Positions 54,970 through 63,852 of a DNA stretch of 64,000 nucleotides are shown one piece after another (position 1 is the first letter of the stretch; every line of letters begins with the position of its first letter). Source of the DNA: Helicobacter sp. 12S02634-8 (GTDB lineage: Bacteria > Campylobacterota > Campylobacteria > Campylobacterales > Helicobacteraceae); assembly GCF_002272865.1 (NCBI RefSeq), contig NZ_MLAP01000009.1, positions 35,814-99,813 of the forward strand, in the 5' to 3' direction. The notes below the pieces were generated by a model that was not told the origin of the DNA, ran no database searches, and saw only the letters and a list, made by a program, of their open reading frames with translations. The position numbers and the translations under genes are program-made.

Positions 54970-57290
54970 AGGGGGAATACCTGTTGATTGCTCGCATCGA
55001 TACATAGTTTTGAGGCCTTTTGGTATTGAGAAAATCTCTCTTCTCCCACGCCAATCACTGCAGGCAAGGAGATTTCTGAACACCGAATAGCCATATGCGA
55101 GTTTGCGCCACCATAGCAAGTGATGAGCCCTGCGATATTTTTAGCAAACAAAAAGTCATAACCGGGATCGGCTGAATGGATTAAGACAATTTTATTGGCT
55201 AAATCTTTGTCTGTTTCGCTGGCTGTGGGGGCTGTGATGGTTTTGTCTGTGATGAAATTTGGCTCTATTTTGGTGCTTGTGTGATAGAAGACATCTTGGG
55301 CGTTGAGTATCACAGGGGGGATTTTTAAGGCTGTAGTGATTGCGTATTCTTGTTTGTGCTTATTCACATCGCTCATCAAGGCTTCTTGCAAGCTCGTTTT
55401 GTATTGGCTTGATTGGAGGGAGAGTATGGATTTGATGTCTAAATGGGCGAGGTCTTGCTTGTTTATGCCTAGCTCGTGTCCTAATTCAGTGATAAGGTCT
55501 AGGATAATTGAGAGTGTTTTGGTGAATTTGAACTTCACGAGCTCTCTGCCCTCAATGACGATTTTAAGGAATTCAAACAGCTCAGAAGCATTGAGATAAA
55601 GACCATTTTGGGCTAAGAGCGTGTCTAATTCTTTGCTTTGTTGGGTGCTCAAAGAAAAATGTGTTTGTGTGCTCAAAGGAGGGGGTGAGGCGTCTTGGGA
55701 AAAATACAATTCAAAGGCTTCTTTATAAGTGGGCGAGAGGATATTATAAGTCCCTGCCCTCAAATGCCCATATTTTTCGATGAATTTTTCTTTAGCGAGG
55801 GTTTGATTTGCAAGGCGATAGACATCACAGGAGAGTTCTTTGCTGATAGTGCCTAAAGAGAGCAAAAAGTCATCTTTTTGCTTGGGAGTAAAAAATTTGA
55901 TTTCGACTAGGGAATTTAGAATCTGCATTGCCACAAATGCAGCCCTTGCTACGCCTGCAAAGGGCAGAGTGCCAAAACGTTTGCAGTCTTCGATGAGCCA
56001 ATAGATTTTATCGATTGTGCATAAGGAAGATTTTAAAACTGCTTGCGTGCGCTCTTCTAAGCGATTGACCTTGCTAAGGTCTTTGAGATAAAGACCTTTT
56101 TTGGTATCTAAAATCGTGTTGGTGAGCTCTAGGAGCGAGAATTCAATCCTTTTGAGTTCGTTTTGATTGAAATTGTGCTGCTTGAGTTGGGAGAGCTTGG
56201 AGGGGAGATTGAGATCATAGCAAGAAAAGACAATTTCAAATTCGATTTTATCGTGGAGATGGGGCTTTTGGGATAGGGAGTTTAGATAATAATTGACAAG
56301 TTTATTTGCGATGGTATCATCGAGGCTTTTGGGGATAAAGGAATTGAACGAAAGTCGCACATCGATATAAGGCACGCCCAAAAATGAGTGCATCAAAGGG
56401 TGGGAACGGAGATTTCTGTAGCCGTAGTTATCGCGTTGATAAGCCCAGATATTATCAGTCACTAGCTCTTTATAAAGTGAGATAGCTAGTCTTTTGGGCT
56501 TGAGTCCGATAATCTCTGCGGGATTCCAATCAGGCATGACGCCAAATATGGTTTTATCGCCAAGAATATGCGGGTGTCTTTGCTTGAGTGAGTCGATACG
56601 CGCACAGAGGGCATTGAGCGTAGATGTTTGGAGTGTGTCAAAAAGATTGAGTTTATTTGCCATCACCAAAGGGCGCACTTGCAGGATATAAAGATTGCCA
56701 TCTTTAAAGGCAAATTCAATGTCTAAAAAATGTGTGCCAAAGATATTTTCTAGCTCTTTGATAGCTTCGATGAGTGCAGCGATATGATGGTCTTTGGGCT
56801 GATGTTCTCGATATGAAATGATACGCACAAGCTCTCCTGCCCTCCCTGCAGTCACGCTGCTTGTATCCCCGCTGCTATCATAATCGATACAAAAATATGG
56901 AGCGCCATTGTCTTTATCCACGCTAAAAGCTACCCCACACATTTGCGGGTTCTCTAGCATTGGCTGGACTAAGATGAGGTGCTTGCCTGCTCCCATTGAA
57001 GCACTGACAGATTCTAAGGCAGATTTTAGGGCTTCTTTTTGGGAAGTATCAACACTACTGATACTCAAAAACGCTCCTGCTTGTGAAGACTCTAGGGTGT
57101 CTTCGTGGGCAGCAGAGCTTCTGATGATAACCTTTTTTCCTAGTTGGGAGATTTCTTGCAAAATAGTAGGGAGATTGTCTTGAAGTGTTTCTGTTTGGAT
57201 AAGACATAAGGGGAGGATTTTTGCTTTTTTGATGATGGGGGAGAGGGCTTTTAGGTTCTCTCCTTTAGTGGCAAAGCTCAATGTTTTCAA
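54966..57290 (-). CDS. PEP-synthase-like kinase, L-glutamine kinase candidate (Cj1418-like)
   Basis: A 774-residue protein. The N-terminal PPDK-type ATP-binding domain (about 1-220) shows KKVIIRSSAAHEDTLESSQA and FLDIEFAFKDGNLYILQVRP. A long helical middle follows, and the C-terminal swivelling domain has CYGGANSHMAIRCSE, with the phospho-His at about residue 732, then LPAVIGVGEERF. C. jejuni Cj1418 has this architecture and phosphorylates L-glutamine on the side-chain amide with ATP, the first phosphoramidate step. TTG start 57290 with AAAGGATT upstream. Another PEP-synthase-like substrate cannot be excluded. Confidence 0.83.
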   Translation of the reverse strand: MKTLSFATKGENLKALSPIIKKAKILPLCLIQTETLQDNLPTILQEISQLGKKVIIRSSAAHEDTLESSQAGAFLSISSVDTSQKEALKSALESVSASMGAGKHLILVQPMLENPQMCGVAFSVDKDNGAPYFCIDYDSSGDTSSVTAGRAGELVRIISYREHQPKDHHIAALIEAIKELENIFGTHFLDIEFAFKDGNLYILQVRPLVMANKLNLFDTLQTSTLNALCARIDSLKQRHPHILGDKTIFGVMPDWNPAEIIGLKPKRLAISLYKELVTDNIWAYQRDNYGYRNLRSHPLMHSFLGVPYIDVRLSFNSFIPKSLDDTIANKLVNYYLNSLSQKPHLHDKIEFEIVFSCYDLNLPSKLSQLKQHNFNQNELKRIEFSLLELTNTILDTKKGLYLKDLSKVNRLEERTQAVLKSSLCTIDKIYWLIEDCKRFGTLPFAGVARAAFVAMQILNSLVEIKFFTPKQKDDFLLSLGTISKELSCDVYRLANQTLAKEKFIEKYGHLRAGTYNILSPTYKEAFELYFSQDASPPPLSTQTHFSLSTQQSKELDTLLAQNGLYLNASELFEFLKIVIEGRELVKFKFTKTLSIILDLITELGHELGINKQDLAHLDIKSILSLQSSQYKTSLQEALMSDVNKHKQEYAITTALKIPPVILNAQDVFYHTSTKIEPNFITDKTITAPTASETDKDLANKIVLIHSADPGYDFLFAKNIAGLITCYGGANSHMAIRCSEISLPAVIGVGEERFSQYQKASKLCIDASNQQVFPL

Positions 57291-57309
57291 ACAGAATCCT
57301 TTTCAATGG

Positions 57310-58096
57310 TTAGTTTACTTTTTTTGCACTCCAACATCTGGTTGTGTATTTGATGTCAAACTCACTTGGGAGTTGGTGGCGCATTTGATAAGAGATTTTC
57401 TCAAATAATTCTGCCCCCTTAGGGGTTTCTAAATCCCAATACGGGTTTTTCACGCTTTTCCACGCTAAGATATAGTTTTGGATATCTTGATGGAAATAAA
57501 AATCTTGCTCCAAATAAATGATATTATCAAAAAGGTTTTTGTGTGCCTCGATGATAGGTCTTTGATCTTCTCGCCTTGTGCCGGTTTCATAGTTGGGGAC
57601 TAAAGAAAGGATAATCTCTTGTGCACTCTCTTGGATTGGGTCAAAAAGATCTCTATGATTCCACATACAAGAAAAATATCCATTGTCTTTGAGAATGCGA
57701 TGGGCTTCTTGGAGTGCCAAAGAGCGATCCATCACATTGAAACTACTGCCAAAGGTGACCCAATCAAAGCTTTTATTTTCTAAAGTGCTTTCAATACCGA
57801 TAGCGCGTATCCATTTGATATCTTGACCTTGAGTCCTTTGGATCCCAATTTCTCGCATTGCATCATTAGGCTCTACAGCGACCACCTCACACCCTCTTTC
57901 TAAAAGCATGATACTAAGATTTCCTGTGCCTGCACCAATATCAGCTACACGAAGCTTTTTAGCGCCCCCCCCCCCTTAGAATTTTTGTAGCTAAATGCAC
58001 GAGCATATCAATACTCTCAGGGGCGTAATTTGGGCGATAGCTGTAATACTTAGCGTGTTTGGTGTAATCCCAATTTTGTTCGACAATTTTTTCCAT
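57310..58096 (-). CDS. SAM methyltransferase 1 of phosphoramidate cluster, phase OFF (Cj1419/Cj1420-like)
   Basis: From ATG 58096 (AAAGGATAAAAA upstream) the frame reads MEKIVEQNWDYTKHAKYYSY, then a G tract, then stops at 11 Gs. With 10 or 13 Gs it continues to ADIGAGTGNLSI (SAM motif I), EVVAVEPNDAMRE and ILKDNGYFSCMWN to 57310, 261 residues. That is the same length as methyltransferase 2, and they share several blocks (EPNDAMR, ILKDxGYF, the RxWSAxK tail). In C. jejuni, paired methyltransferases are linked to O-methylation of the phosphoramidate. Confidence 0.82.
57965..57975 (-). repeat. Poly-G tract (11) in methyltransferase 1
   Basis: C11 on the plus strand. At 11 Gs the gene ends at a TAA one codon after the tract; 10 or 13 Gs open it. 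Confidence 0.9.
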
Positions 58097-58099
58097 TTT

Positions 58100-58885
58100 T
58101 TATCCTTTTGTGTTGATTTTGGTTTTTTGTGCGCTCCAAGCGCGGATTTTATAAGGGATCTCAATCGTATCAAGATGAGCGATTTTAGAGGCTATCATTG
58201 CTAAGATTTTTTGCCATCTTGCCTCGCCTGCTTGTGCTTGGATATCATTGACAGACTCCCAAGCACCCATATAACGCTCCTTACTCATCATCTCAATATA
58301 ATCACATTCCATAAAAAAGCAGTCTTGAAAATCCCCTGTAGATACGAGCACTTCTTCCCATTTTTGGGTATTTTGCTTCCCTGAACTGACGCGCTTGAGC
58401 TCAGGGATCATTGCTTTGATTTCTTCTTCGATTTCATAAAACACCGATCCCTCCAAGATATTGCGCGGATTCCATATTGCTGTGAAATAGCCATCATCTT
58501 TGAGAATACGGGCAAATTCAGGCAAGGATTTAGCGGGGTTTGTCCAATGGAACGAACTTGCCATGATTACCCAATTGCAAGAATTTGAGGGCATTGAGGT
58601 GTTTTCACCATCGCCTTTTTTCCAGATGATGGAGGTATTTTGCGTGTATTTCTCACCCTCTGCGCGCATGGCATCATTGGGCTCTATGGCTGTGATAGGG
58701 AGTCCAAAGTTTGCTAACATTTTAGTCAGCTTGCCTGTGCCTGCACCAACTTCTGTGACTTGAAATTCGCTTGTTTTGATACCTTTAGGGTTAATACATA
58801 AGAGTAATTTTTCTAAGAGCATCGCACTATAAGCAGGTCTGTTGTGGTAGTGCTTGGCTACTTGTGTGAAGTCGCCTTGATTCAT
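58100..58885 (-). CDS. SAM methyltransferase 2 of phosphoramidate cluster (Cj1420-like)
   Basis: A 261-residue class I methyltransferase. SAM motif I is TEVGAGTGKLTKML near residue 45; ITAIEPNDAMR is motif II, and VIMASSFHWTNPAKSL and RILKDDGYFTAIWNP follow. The intact paralogue of methyltransferase 1 has no G tract, so one methyltransferase stays on when the other switches. Its ATG overlaps the first transferase stop by four bases and its stop is 3 bases before the next gene's ATG. Confidence 0.83.
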   Translation of the reverse strand: MNQGDFTQVAKHYHNRPAYSAMLLEKLLLCINPKGIKTSEFQVTEVGAGTGKLTKMLANFGLPITAIEPNDAMRAEGEKYTQNTSIIWKKGDGENTSMPSNSCNWVIMASSFHWTNPAKSLPEFARILKDDGYFTAIWNPRNILEGSVFYEIEEEIKAMIPELKRVSSGKQNTQKWEEVLVSTGDFQDCFFMECDYIEMMSKERYMGAWESVNDIQAQAGEARWQKILAMIASKIAHLDTIEIPYKIRAWSAQKTKINTKG

Positions 58886-60102
58886 AATGCCTCCTTTGTG
58901 ATTGAAGTTGAAAATATATCAATGCCATTTTGTGCTAGAAAGCTCGCTGTATGGGTAAATTCTGCTAAAAAATCCGGCCTTTCTTTGCGGATATATGCAA
59001 GCTCGCTGTGGATTTTGATAGCAAGTTTGGTGCGATCTGGCCATTGGCGCAGGGCTTCAATAATGCTTGCTTCACTAAAAGCAAAGCTCTGGTGTTTTTT
59101 GATTTGGCACAGGGCTTCATCGATATAGGCTTTGATGGGCTCGTGGGATTTTTCTATCAAGTCTTTGGGCGGGGTCTTATCAGCAGGTGCGATGAGAACT
59201 AAGGGGTATTGGGGGTAGGTATCAATCGTGATATTGTCTTTTAAGATCGTGTAGTCTGTGGGGACTTTGGTGTAGTTCCCGAGATTTGTATTCATATCGA
59301 GTTCTTTTCTGAAATGGCTTTGGAGTCTTGAGCGGGGTGAGAGGATAAAATCATAGCCTTGCAAGGAAAAAGCAAAGGGGAAGCAGCGAGGGAATAAAGA
59401 GCCTTTGACAACGCTTTCATTATCATTGTTATCATCGCCCCCCCCCCCATTGAGTTTAAGAGCTTCTTGATAGCCAAAAGAGTATGCGAAATTTTGGAGC
59501 GTGGTGGGCATATGCATATCATCAAGATCGCACATTCTCAGATAGGTGACATCTGTGGTGATATGGTCGATGAGCTTTCTTGTAGAAGCAAAATAAAACA
59601 TCAAGTGCGGGATATTGGTAATGATCTCAAAAAGCACACGCTTTGCGTCTGCTTGGGAGTGGATACTCGAGATGGTGTGGAACATTGTCACATTGACATT
59701 GCTTTTGATGACAGAGATGGGATCGCGAATGATTTGATAGAGGGGGACTTTCTTTTTGAGTGTTTGGAGCACTTTAGAGGCGTCTTTATTGAGAGGGGCT
59801 TTATCAAGCACCAAACCATCAAATTTCCGATAAAAAATAAAAGGTCTGATGACTTCATAAGTCCATATTTCAGTGGCTTTTGCACCCATTTTATTGAGAT
59901 AAAAGAGCAATGCTGTCATTCCCAGCCCGTGCCCGCCGATGAGGATATAGCGGTATTTTTGGGGGTGGGGGAGGTAGTTTGTGAGGCTCAAGAGCTTTTT
60001 TAAGGGAGTGATTTTGTCCCATAAAAGCCCCCAACGCCTACTTTTGATGATTTTTAGCAGTGTTTGGAATTTGCTGATAATAATCTTGATTTTCAATCGC
60101 AT
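58882..60102 (-). CDS. DUF2972-type transferase 1 (phosphoramidate transferase candidate), phase ON
   Basis: A 406-residue protein of the group to which C. jejuni Cj1421/Cj1422 belong, as I recall the family. Motifs: a glycine loop near residue 55 (YILIGGHGLGMTALLF), and VPLYQIIRDPISVIKSN near residue 125. The latter resembles the RxP...S 3'-phosphate-binding motif of sulfotransferases. An in-frame G11 tract (LNGGGGDDNN) lies mid-protein, and FPRCFPFAFSLQGYDFILSP follows. ATG 60102 with AGGGAT upstream. Acceptor sugar unknown. Confidence 0.72.
   Translation of the reverse strand: MRLKIKIIISKFQTLLKIIKSRRWGLLWDKITPLKKLLSLTNYLPHPQKYRYILIGGHGLGMTALLFYLNKMGAKATEIWTYEVIRPFIFYRKFDGLVLDKAPLNKDASKVLQTLKKKVPLYQIIRDPISVIKSNVNVTMFHTISSIHSQADAKRVLFEIITNIPHLMFYFASTRKLIDHITTDVTYLRMCDLDDMHMPTTLQNFAYSFGYQEALKLNGGGGDDNNDNESVVKGSLFPRCFPFAFSLQGYDFILSPRSRLQSHFRKELDMNTNLGNYTKVPTDYTILKDNITIDTYPQYPLVLIAPADKTPPKDLIEKSHEPIKAYIDEALCQIKKHQSFAFSEASIIEALRQWPDRTKLAIKIHSELAYIRKERPDFLAEFTHTASFLAQNGIDIFSTSITKEAL
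59438..59448 (-). repeat. Poly-G tract (11) in transferase 1
   Basis: C11 on the plus strand. In frame as given, so this copy reads as ON. Confidence 0.9.
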
Positions 60103-60110
60103 CAATATCC

Positions 60111-61347
60111 CTAGTTTGAATCAGCCCCTATGTGCTGTGTTATGCTTTGATGGGCTTTAGGTGGTTTTGTATCACCGAAATCCCCATTTACTTTTAGACT
60201 TGAGTTTATTTGTAAAAATTCTCGGTAGTATATCCAATTTTTTAGGATTTCAGGTGCTTTTTTGGCTACATTTGAGATTTCATGATGGAGTAATTGGCTG
60301 AATTTTGCATACAAATCCTGATTGTTTTTAAAAAATTCTAAAACATCGCTTTCATTGAGTTTCAAACGCTCATATTGCATGAATTGTTTTTGGGCAAATT
60401 GCAAATGTGTATTGATGGCTTCGATAAGCTTGTTGTAAGCTTGGGGAGTTTTGCGGAGTTTTTTGTTTGCTTGGGATTTGTTAGCCCCGATGATACAAAT
60501 CGAGATGACTTGCCCTTGGTAAAAGGGATTGGGGAATTGCTCGCATAAAAAGAGGAATTTTTTGTGCGAGGTGTTTTCATAGGGGAGGATTTTGATTGTT
60601 AGGGGAATATCTAGGAGTGTGTTTTTGGGGAAAAAGAAGTCTTTTTCGATATTGAGGGCATAAGAATCAGCAATTTTTTTGGAAAAAATAGGGTTGTTTG
60701 GAGGGCAGGGCAAACCGATGGTGTGGCATACCTTTTTCATCGTGTTGTAGGCATTTTGCGTGGAAAGTTCGGACATATCGATATAAATGAGTTCTTTTGT
60801 GAGTGGGGCAAATTGTTGGGCAGAGGTCGTGAAGATGAAATGATGGGGCATTTGCTCATAGGCTTGCAAATAGGACTCTAAGACCTTTTGGAGGCTTGTC
60901 TGCCCCCCCCCCCATAGACATTAGCTCATGTGCTAAAGTCAAGTTATAGCCGCTGCGGATAATAGAGATCGGATCTCTGAGTAGGCAAAATACGGGGACT
61001 TGATGGTCGAGCTTGGCGATGAATTTTTTGGCTGCGTCTAAATGGGAAATATCTCTATCGACTACGATACCATAGATTTTTCTCCAGCTAAAAAAGCAGA
61101 TTCTATCCATGCAGCAAATATCAAATTTACGCATGGGATAAGCCCCGCAAGCTTGCAAGAAATGCCAAAATGCATTGCGCCCTGTGCCGTGTGAGGCGAG
61201 CATAATGTATTTGTATCTTTGGGGTTTGAGGGTGTTGGTAAAGAGCGAGAGTCTTTTACCTAATAGGCTTGAGAGGATTTTATCGTATGCACCGAATTGA
61301 TAGCATTGTATGAGAGAGTGGTATTTCTTTTTGAGTGTTGCAATCAC
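60111..61347 (-). CDS. DUF2972-type transferase 2, phase OFF
   Basis: Begins at GTG 61347. The N-terminal half has YIMLASHGTGRNAFWHFLQA and VPVFCLLRDPISIIRSG, like transferase 1. After the tract the given frame stops at 60856. With 10 or 13 Gs it reads SMGGGQTSLQKVLES and continues through EQMPHHFIFTTSA to 60111, 411 residues. The far end (ASKxP-like KKAPEILKNWIYYREFL) matches the C-termini of the other copies, and there is an extra tail of about 40 residues. Same inferred role as transferase 1. Confidence 0.72.
60903..60913 (-). repeat. Poly-G tract (11) in transferase 2
   Basis: C11 on the plus strand. OFF at 11; 10 or 13 restores the frame. Confidence 0.9.
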
Positions 61348-61365
61348 AAGCTGCCTTTAGGGGGT

Positions 61366-61427
61366 CAAAAATTCTTGCCCTTAGAGAGTTAAAAATTCTT
61401 GCCCTTAGAGAGTTAAAAATTCTTGAT
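61366..61427. repeat. 24-base tandem repeat at the 3' end of transferase 3
   Basis: Two full 24-base units and a partial third. Each unit, read on the minus strand, is the last codons of transferase 3 plus its stop (QEFLTL-stop), so the gene end is copied twice more downstream of the real stop at 61405-61407. A similar arrangement follows transferase 4. Confidence 0.88.
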
Positions 61428-62815
61428 AGTATAGCCAATTTTTTGGTATTTGAGGGGCAAGTTGCGTGATGGGCGCGATTTCTTGGGCAAGAAATGCCTT
61501 GAATTGCTCTTTGATGGTTTGTGATTGCTTGAATACTTCTAAAATGAGCCGTTCGATCCCACCTTTTTGTAAAAACCCATCAAGCCAAACATAGCACTCT
61601 TCAATCCTTGCCATCATCGCATCAAGTGCCTTTGGGTCATGGGAGGGGGTAGTATCTTGCGTGGTTGCATAGATTTTTAAGCCGTTTTTAAAGGTATGGA
61701 TACAAAGTATTTGCGTGTTGGGAGGAGGGGGTTGTGTGGTGAGTGTGAGCTTGGGGCTATGGATAGGGTTTGTGGGGTGAGGGGGCAGGGTCAAGGTATA
61801 GGGGAATAATGCCTTGGTGGTATGGATACTAGAATAATTGATATCAAAATCATCGATTGTGTTTGTAAAAGGGAGGTTTAAAATCTTAGCAATCGAGCGC
61901 ATTGTCACAAAAGCTTTTTCTTTGGAGCTGAAATCTTGGGTGTCGATGTAGTGGATTTTGGCCGTTGTGTTTTGGAGTGGTTTGAGCGCAGAAGAGAAGC
62001 AGAAAAACGGGAGCATATGGCATTGGGTGGTGATGTTTTGCGTGAGGAATTTTAGCATAAAGGTGATGGCTGCTTCTGCTTGTGTGAGAAGTTTTGGGTC
62101 TTTTAGGATATGGCTAAAATCTTGATGGGTGTTGTCTAAGGGGGTATTAGAAAGGGTGTGTGGGGCTGTGCTTTTAGCTTTGCTCTCTATGCTCTCTATG
62201 TTATCTATTTGGATTTTCTGTTTTTTGTTTGGATTATCTAATTTGGATTCTTTACTCTTTGTGTCTGCCCCCCCCCCCATTAGGATTGATAGCAGCTTTG
62301 AGTGTGGCGGCTATGAGCGGGAGGAGGGAGGGGTGTGTGTGGGTGCGCAAGATAGAGATCGGATCTCTGAGTAGGCAAAATACGGGCACGCGATGTTGTA
62401 GTTTTTCAAGGATATGCTTGCGATGGGGGTCGGTATAAGCCTTTTCTAAGCTCAAGCCATAAAGGGAGTTTTTGTGCTTTTTGGCGTGCTTTTTCATCAA
62501 TAAAAGTGGGTCAGTGGAAAAATACAGATGGTCTAGGGGCATAGGGTTTGCCCTGATTTGCTCACATAGCTTGATAAAAGCAGCAAATCCCACGCCGTGT
62601 GAGCCTGCGATGATATAGGAATAATCATTGGGGACTTTGAGGTACTTAGTCCATTGGGGGAACACAAAGATGTTGTATAAAAATCGGTGTTGGATATGGA
62701 AGGTATCGGGGATTTGGGGCAGAAATATCCATAATATCCGTTTGCAGATATAGCCAAAATCTCTGTTTTTGATACGAATTTTTAGGTGCTGGAGTGCTTG
62801 TTTGTAACGTTTCAT
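61405..62815 (-). CDS. DUF2972-type transferase 3, phase OFF
   Basis: ATG 62815. The first half has YIIAGSHGVGFAAFIKLCEQ and VPVFCLLRDPISILRTH; at 11 Gs it ends shortly after NPNGGGG. With 10 or 13 Gs it reads NPNGGGADTKSKES and continues through a hydrophilic linker, FSSKEKAFVTMRSIAKILN, FDINYSSIHTTKALFPYTLT and PQIPKNWLYYQEFLTL to 61405, 469 residues. Same inferred role as transferase 1, perhaps with a different acceptor position. Confidence 0.72.
62268..62278 (-). repeat. Poly-G tract (11) in transferase 3
   Basis: C11 on the plus strand. OFF at 11; 10 or 13 restores the frame. An ATG formed at the 5' edge of the tract could allow a separate C-terminal product. Confidence 0.9.
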
Positions 62816-62854
62816 TGATGGGTCTTGCCTCTTTTGTGTTTTGATGTTGGTGGG

Positions 62855-62902
62855 TTAGAGGGTCAAAAATTCTTGCCTCTAGAGAGTCAAAAATTCCTGA
62901 TA
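62855..62902. repeat. 24-base imperfect tandem repeat at the 3' end of transferase 4
   Basis: Two imperfect units related to the repeat at 61366-61427. On the minus strand each unit reads QEFLTL followed by a stop, one before and one after the true end of transferase 4. Confidence 0.8.
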
Positions 62903-63823
62903 GTATAGCCAATTTTTTGGTATTTGAGGGGCGAGCTGGCTGATGGGGGTGATTTGGTCTGGTAGGGTGCTTTGGAGATGTTTTAGGGTCTTTGGGTGGG
63001 AGGTGAGATAAGAGAGGATTGCTTGGGGTGTGAGCTTGTGCTTGTCATAGAGTGCTTGGAGTTTTTGGACTTGGAGGAGGTATGCTTCTGCTTGATCTGT
63101 GATTTGTGCATAGAGTGTGGGCGTGATGGTGATGGGCTTTGGCGTGGAGATGTATAGGGGTCTTTGGGGGAAGCGCTCGGAGATATAAGAGCGGGTGATA
63201 TAGAATCGGTGGTCTTTTTTGTTGTAAGTGAGTTCGCGGTCTTTGGGGTCAAATATCCCTTCAAAAGGCGAGAGCATGAATTCGTGTTTAGAGATAGTGA
63301 AGCGATGGGGGAAGCAGCGCGTGAAGGTGTCATTGACTTTGATGGAGAATTTGTCTTTTTGCGTGGGCGTGTTGATGGATAAAAAGGCAGCGATTTTTTC
63401 CATTGTTGTTTGGGTGATCTCTCCGATGAGTTCGGTTGTATCAATCACAAGTATTTTTATAATCAGTGGGCTCACTTGGGCGATATTTTTGCCAAAATAG
63501 ATAGTTCCATCTAAGAATTTTTCATCATTGATAGAGATATCCAGATAATCTTTTTGGGCTTCAAAGCTATTTTGCAAGATATTTTTGAAAATATAATAAT
63601 TGATCCCTGAGGCGATTGCTGTGATCGGATCTCGCACTAAGCAGAGCGCGGGGACTTTCTTTTTGAGCTTGTTTTGGATAAAGGGGGTTTTAGAGGGGCT
63701 ATAGCCATCTTGCGTGAAGCCCCATTTCCCATAACCATCGCCTTTAAAAAGCTGCCAATAGACTTCAAAAGTGCTGTTGTGGTAGCAAAATTCTGGGTGC
63801 AAGATATGCAAAGGCATGGGCAA
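62879..63823 (-). CDS. DUF2972-type transferase 4, apparently N-terminally truncated
   Basis: A 314-residue frame from TTG 63823. It has VPALCLVRDPITAIASG, FTRCFPHRFTISKHEFMLSP and PQIPKNWLYYQEFLTL, but lacks the N-terminal glycine-loop segment (GSHGVG-type) of the other three copies. The frame stays open only about 10 codons further up, to a TAA, without an ATG, and the tail of another gene ends just there. The missing 60-70 residues suggest a deletion or recombination joint. It has no long G tract. It may be inactive. Confidence 0.62.
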   Translation of the reverse strand: MPMPLHILHPEFCYHNSTFEVYWQLFKGDGYGKWGFTQDGYSPSKTPFIQNKLKKKVPALCLVRDPITAIASGINYYIFKNILQNSFEAQKDYLDISINDEKFLDGTIYFGKNIAQVSPLIIKILVIDTTELIGEITQTTMEKIAAFLSINTPTQKDKFSIKVNDTFTRCFPHRFTISKHEFMLSPFEGIFDPKDRELTYNKKDHRFYITRSYISERFPQRPLYISTPKPITITPTLYAQITDQAEAYLLQVQKLQALYDKHKLTPQAILSYLTSHPKTLKHLQSTLPDQITPISQLAPQIPKNWLYYQEFLTL

Positions 63824-63852
63824 GACATTGTGTGAGAGAGGGCGTTTGCGTG

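Noticed and set aside
54970..55119. Extended N-terminus of the amidotransferase gene reaching to 55119
   Set aside because: It would overlap the kinase coding sequence by 150 bases in another frame; the start at 54969 with a four-base overlap matches the operon pattern.
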